Below are positions 6,873-8,148 of a stretch of DNA of 8,148 nucleotides, piece after piece. The stretch's first letter is position 1; each line of letters opens with the position of its first letter. The stretch is from an uncultured Gammaproteobacteria bacterium. Lineage in GTDB: Bacteria; Pseudomonadota; Gammaproteobacteria; Pseudomonadales; Azotimanducaceae_A. The translations under genes and the position numbers were made by a program. Below the pieces are notes generated by a model. It was not told where the DNA came from. It did not search any database and saw only the letters and a list, made by a program, of their open reading frames with translations. Location: contig CAJWZG010000128.1 of NCBI GenBank assembly GCA_913049565.1, forward strand, positions 1 through 8,148. Direction: 5' to 3'.

Positions 6873-6899
6873 GGGGCAACTTAGCCGCTCTAAGGCCCC
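6873..6899. repeat. Ten-base-pair hairpin in the divergent intergenic region
   Basis: GGGGC (6873-6877) pairs with GCCCC (6895-6899), and CTTAG (6880-6884) with CTAAG (6890-6894). The loop is CCGCT, and an AA bulge interrupts the left arm. It lies 70-96 bases upstream of the crotonase start, and on the minus strand it is upstream of the ATP-grasp operon. Read on the minus strand it is followed by AAAATTTTTG, so a weak terminator for transcripts entering from the right is conceivable, but the T-run is not adjacent to the stem. A leader structure for the crotonase transcript is the alternative. Confidence 0.4.
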
Positions 6900-6957
6900 G
6901 CAGGCGGCATAGCTACAGCACTGCGATCAGCACGCTGGTAGACTTAGATTTTTTCGC

Positions 6958-6961
6958 GGAG
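6958..6961 (+). promoter_or_regulatory. Ribosome binding site of the crotonase gene
   Basis: GGAG precedes the GTG at 6969 with seven intervening bases. The nearby ATG at 6991 is out of frame with the crotonase homology, so this site settles GTG 6969 as the start. Confidence 0.7.
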
Positions 6962-6968
6962 ACCCTTT

Positions 6969-8148
6969 GTGCACTACAACACGTTGAACTATGCAGCCAC
7001 AGACGGCATTTTGACCCTGACTTTGAATTTACCCGATCAGTTAAACGCCTTCACCTTGGAAATGGCACGAGAGCTGGTTGAAGCCTTCAATCGGGCCAGC
7101 GAGGACGATGCGGTAGGCGCCATCGTGGTTACCGGTTCGGGGCGCGCCTTTTGCGCGGGCATGGACCTATCTATTGACGGCAACGTGTTCGGCCTCGACG
7201 AGAGCCAACAGCCTACGCTAGAAGATGTCACCGAGCGCGGCGAGGAGCCAAACATTTTACACGGCGTGCGCGACGAAGGCGGCTTGGTGGCGCTAGCGAT
7301 CTACGAATGCAAAAAGCCCGTCATCGCTGCCATCAACGGCGCAGCAGTTGGCATTGGCGCGACCATGACCTGTGCCATGGACATTCGTCTAGTCTCCACG
7401 AAAGCCAAGGTAGGCTTCGTTTTCAACAAAATTGGTATTACGCCGGAGGCTTGTTCAAGCTGGTTCCTGCCGCGAGTGGTGGGTTTGTCTACCGCGCTGG
7501 AATGGTGTTACACCGCCGAGATTCTCGATGCCGCCACGTTGAAGACGGTCATGCGTCTCGAAGATCATCTAGCGGACGTCTGGGATGCTCGATTCGACGA
7601 CGAGAACGACCGCATCGTGACCGTCAGTCTCGATGAGTCGATCCGGGTGTTCGATCTGGCGACGGGCAAGACCCTCGAGCGTCGTTCCGGCCCGCTCGTA
7701 TACGTCTGGTCGCTCGCCATGGAGGACGATGGACGGCATGTCTGGATCGGTTGCCGGGATGGATCGGTGCGAAGACTGGAGCTCCGTCAGACCCCGGTCA
7801 AGGTGCCGGAGGGAGAGATCGCCGGTCATCTGGCCTGGTCTCCCGATGGACGGTCGTTGGCGATCCGGACCGATCGTGCCATTCACCGCCTCGATGTCAC
7901 GACCCGGAGTTGGACCGCCAATGAGGTCGTTCCCTCCAACGATCCCGCGGTGGGCGGCTCTCAGCATGGGATCGTCTGGTCGGCGTCGGCGATCTGGTGT
8001 GCCTCGGGTCGCGGCGGTGGACTCTGGAGATTCGATCCGGACCTGAAGAATGGATTCGAAGTCATACGAGATGTCGGGGTGTCGGCGCTGACTCCGGTGG
8101 GGAATGACGGGATTCTCGTAGGGCTCGATGATGGACGGTTGGTTCGAG
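6969..8148 (+). CDS. Crotonase-family enzyme, in-frame chimera with WD40 sequence
   Basis: Residues 1-185 are a crotonase (enoyl-CoA hydratase/isomerase) acting on acyl-CoA thioesters. DGILTLTLN opens the domain. GRAFCAGMD (58-66) and NGAAVGIGA (123-131) form the oxyanion hole, and GITPEACSSWFLPRVVG (156-172) follows. A gapless comparison with the remembered rat mitochondrial hydratase sequence puts Thr132 and Phe152 where its two catalytic glutamates lie. Glu160 occupies the position used by the acidic base of ECI2-type delta3,delta2-enoyl-CoA isomerases, so isomerase activity is more likely than hydration. After WCYTAEI the crotonase homology stops, with the last quarter or so missing, and residues from about 186 are WD40 repeats that stay open to the window edge. 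The fusion is in frame but biologically odd; a chimeric join at about 7525 is favoured. Alternative: a real but truncated fusion gene. Confidence 0.8.
   Translation, partial: MHYNTLNYAATDGILTLTLNLPDQLNAFTLEMARELVEAFNRASEDDAVGAIVVTGSGRAFCAGMDLSIDGNVFGLDESQQPTLEDVTERGEEPNILHGVRDEGGLVALAIYECKKPVIAAINGAAVGIGATMTCAMDIRLVSTKAKVGFVFNKIGITPEACSSWFLPRVVGLSTALEWCYTAEILDAATLKTVMRLEDHLADVWDARFDDENDRIVTVSLDESIRVFDLATGKTLERRSGPLVYVWSLAMEDDGRHVWIGCRDGSVRRLELRQTPVKVPEGEIAGHLAWSPDGRSLAIRTDRAIHRLDVTTRSWTANEVVPSNDPAVGGSQHGIVWSASAIWCASGRGGGLWRFDPDLKNGFEVIRDVGVSALTPVGNDGILVGLDDGRLVR
7527..8148 (+). other. Right-end foreign segment: WD40 beta-propeller fragment
   Basis: The open frame from about residue 187 of the preceding entry is WD40-like. 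The first blade is clear: DAATLKTV, then H-x(2)-DVWDARF, DRIVTVSLDESIRVFDLATG. At least four further blades follow, around VWSLAMEDDGRHVWIGCRDG, HLAWSPDGRSLAIRTD, IVWSASAIWCASGRGG and a last partial one ending GLDDGRLV at the edge. Such propellers are protein-interaction scaffolds, often fused to kinases or other effectors; neither end of this gene is visible. Composition shifts here: bases 7621-7680 are 38/60 G+C, against 24/60 in a receptor stretch at 961-1020. GAT, TCG, CGG and GTC codons dominate. The source is probably a different organism from the central block. Confidence 0.7.

Noticed and set aside
6815..7081. Plus-strand open frame of 88 residues before and overlapping the crotonase gene
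   Set aside because: It overlaps the well-supported crotonase start by over 100 bases in another frame, contains the hairpin, and shows no protein-like motif.
7569..7967. Minus-strand open frame of 132 residues
   Set aside because: It is antisense to the WD40 repeats; long antisense frames are expected in GC-rich coding DNA.

Overview
The window reads as a central block of about 7.3 kb from a marine-type gammaproteobacterium (inferred from gene content, not proven), with unrelated, GC-richer DNA attached at both ends. Both joins fall inside genes, and the coding style changes abruptly at each. The simplest reading is a chimeric contig or clone with three segments: 1 to about 180, about 189 to about 7525, and about 7527 to 8148. 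The outer segments could come from one organism or two. The multi-repeat WD40 propeller at the right end would suit, for example, a planctomycete, but this is a guess.

Layout of the central block, left to right. (1) A TonB-dependent siderophore-type outer-membrane receptor on the minus strand starts at a GTG at 2081 and has lost its C-terminal barrel strands at the left join. (2) A 504-base divergent intergenic region (2082-2585) contains two adjacent perfect 13-base palindromes, a separate 14-base palindrome and a good sigma70-like promoter. (3) Anbu, the bacterial proteasome-like protease, lies on the plus strand (2586-3338). (4) Converging on it from the right is a tight three-gene minus-strand operon: circularly permuted ATP-grasp protein (5240-6688), alpha-E protein (4305-5243) and zinc-ribbon metallopeptidase (3310-4308). 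Both gene junctions in this operon are ATGA stop/start overlaps. (5) After a 280-base divergent intergenic region, a crotonase-family gene starts at GTG 6969 on the plus strand. At about 7525 it runs in frame into the WD40 sequence and stays open to the window edge.

The biological centre is the Anbu / ATP-grasp / alpha-E cluster. Comparative genomics has proposed that such loci make and remove a peptide tag or a modified small peptide: the ATP-grasp enzyme would form amide bonds with the help of the alpha-E protein, and proteases would process the product. The transglutaminase-like protease gene usually found in these loci is absent here. A zinc-ribbon metallopeptidase with an HESGH motif occupies the third operon position instead. 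Anbu is encoded on the opposite strand, with its own promoter and a 29-base tail-to-tail overlap with the peptidase gene.

No tRNA, rRNA, CRISPR array, insertion sequence or convincing factor-independent terminator was found.
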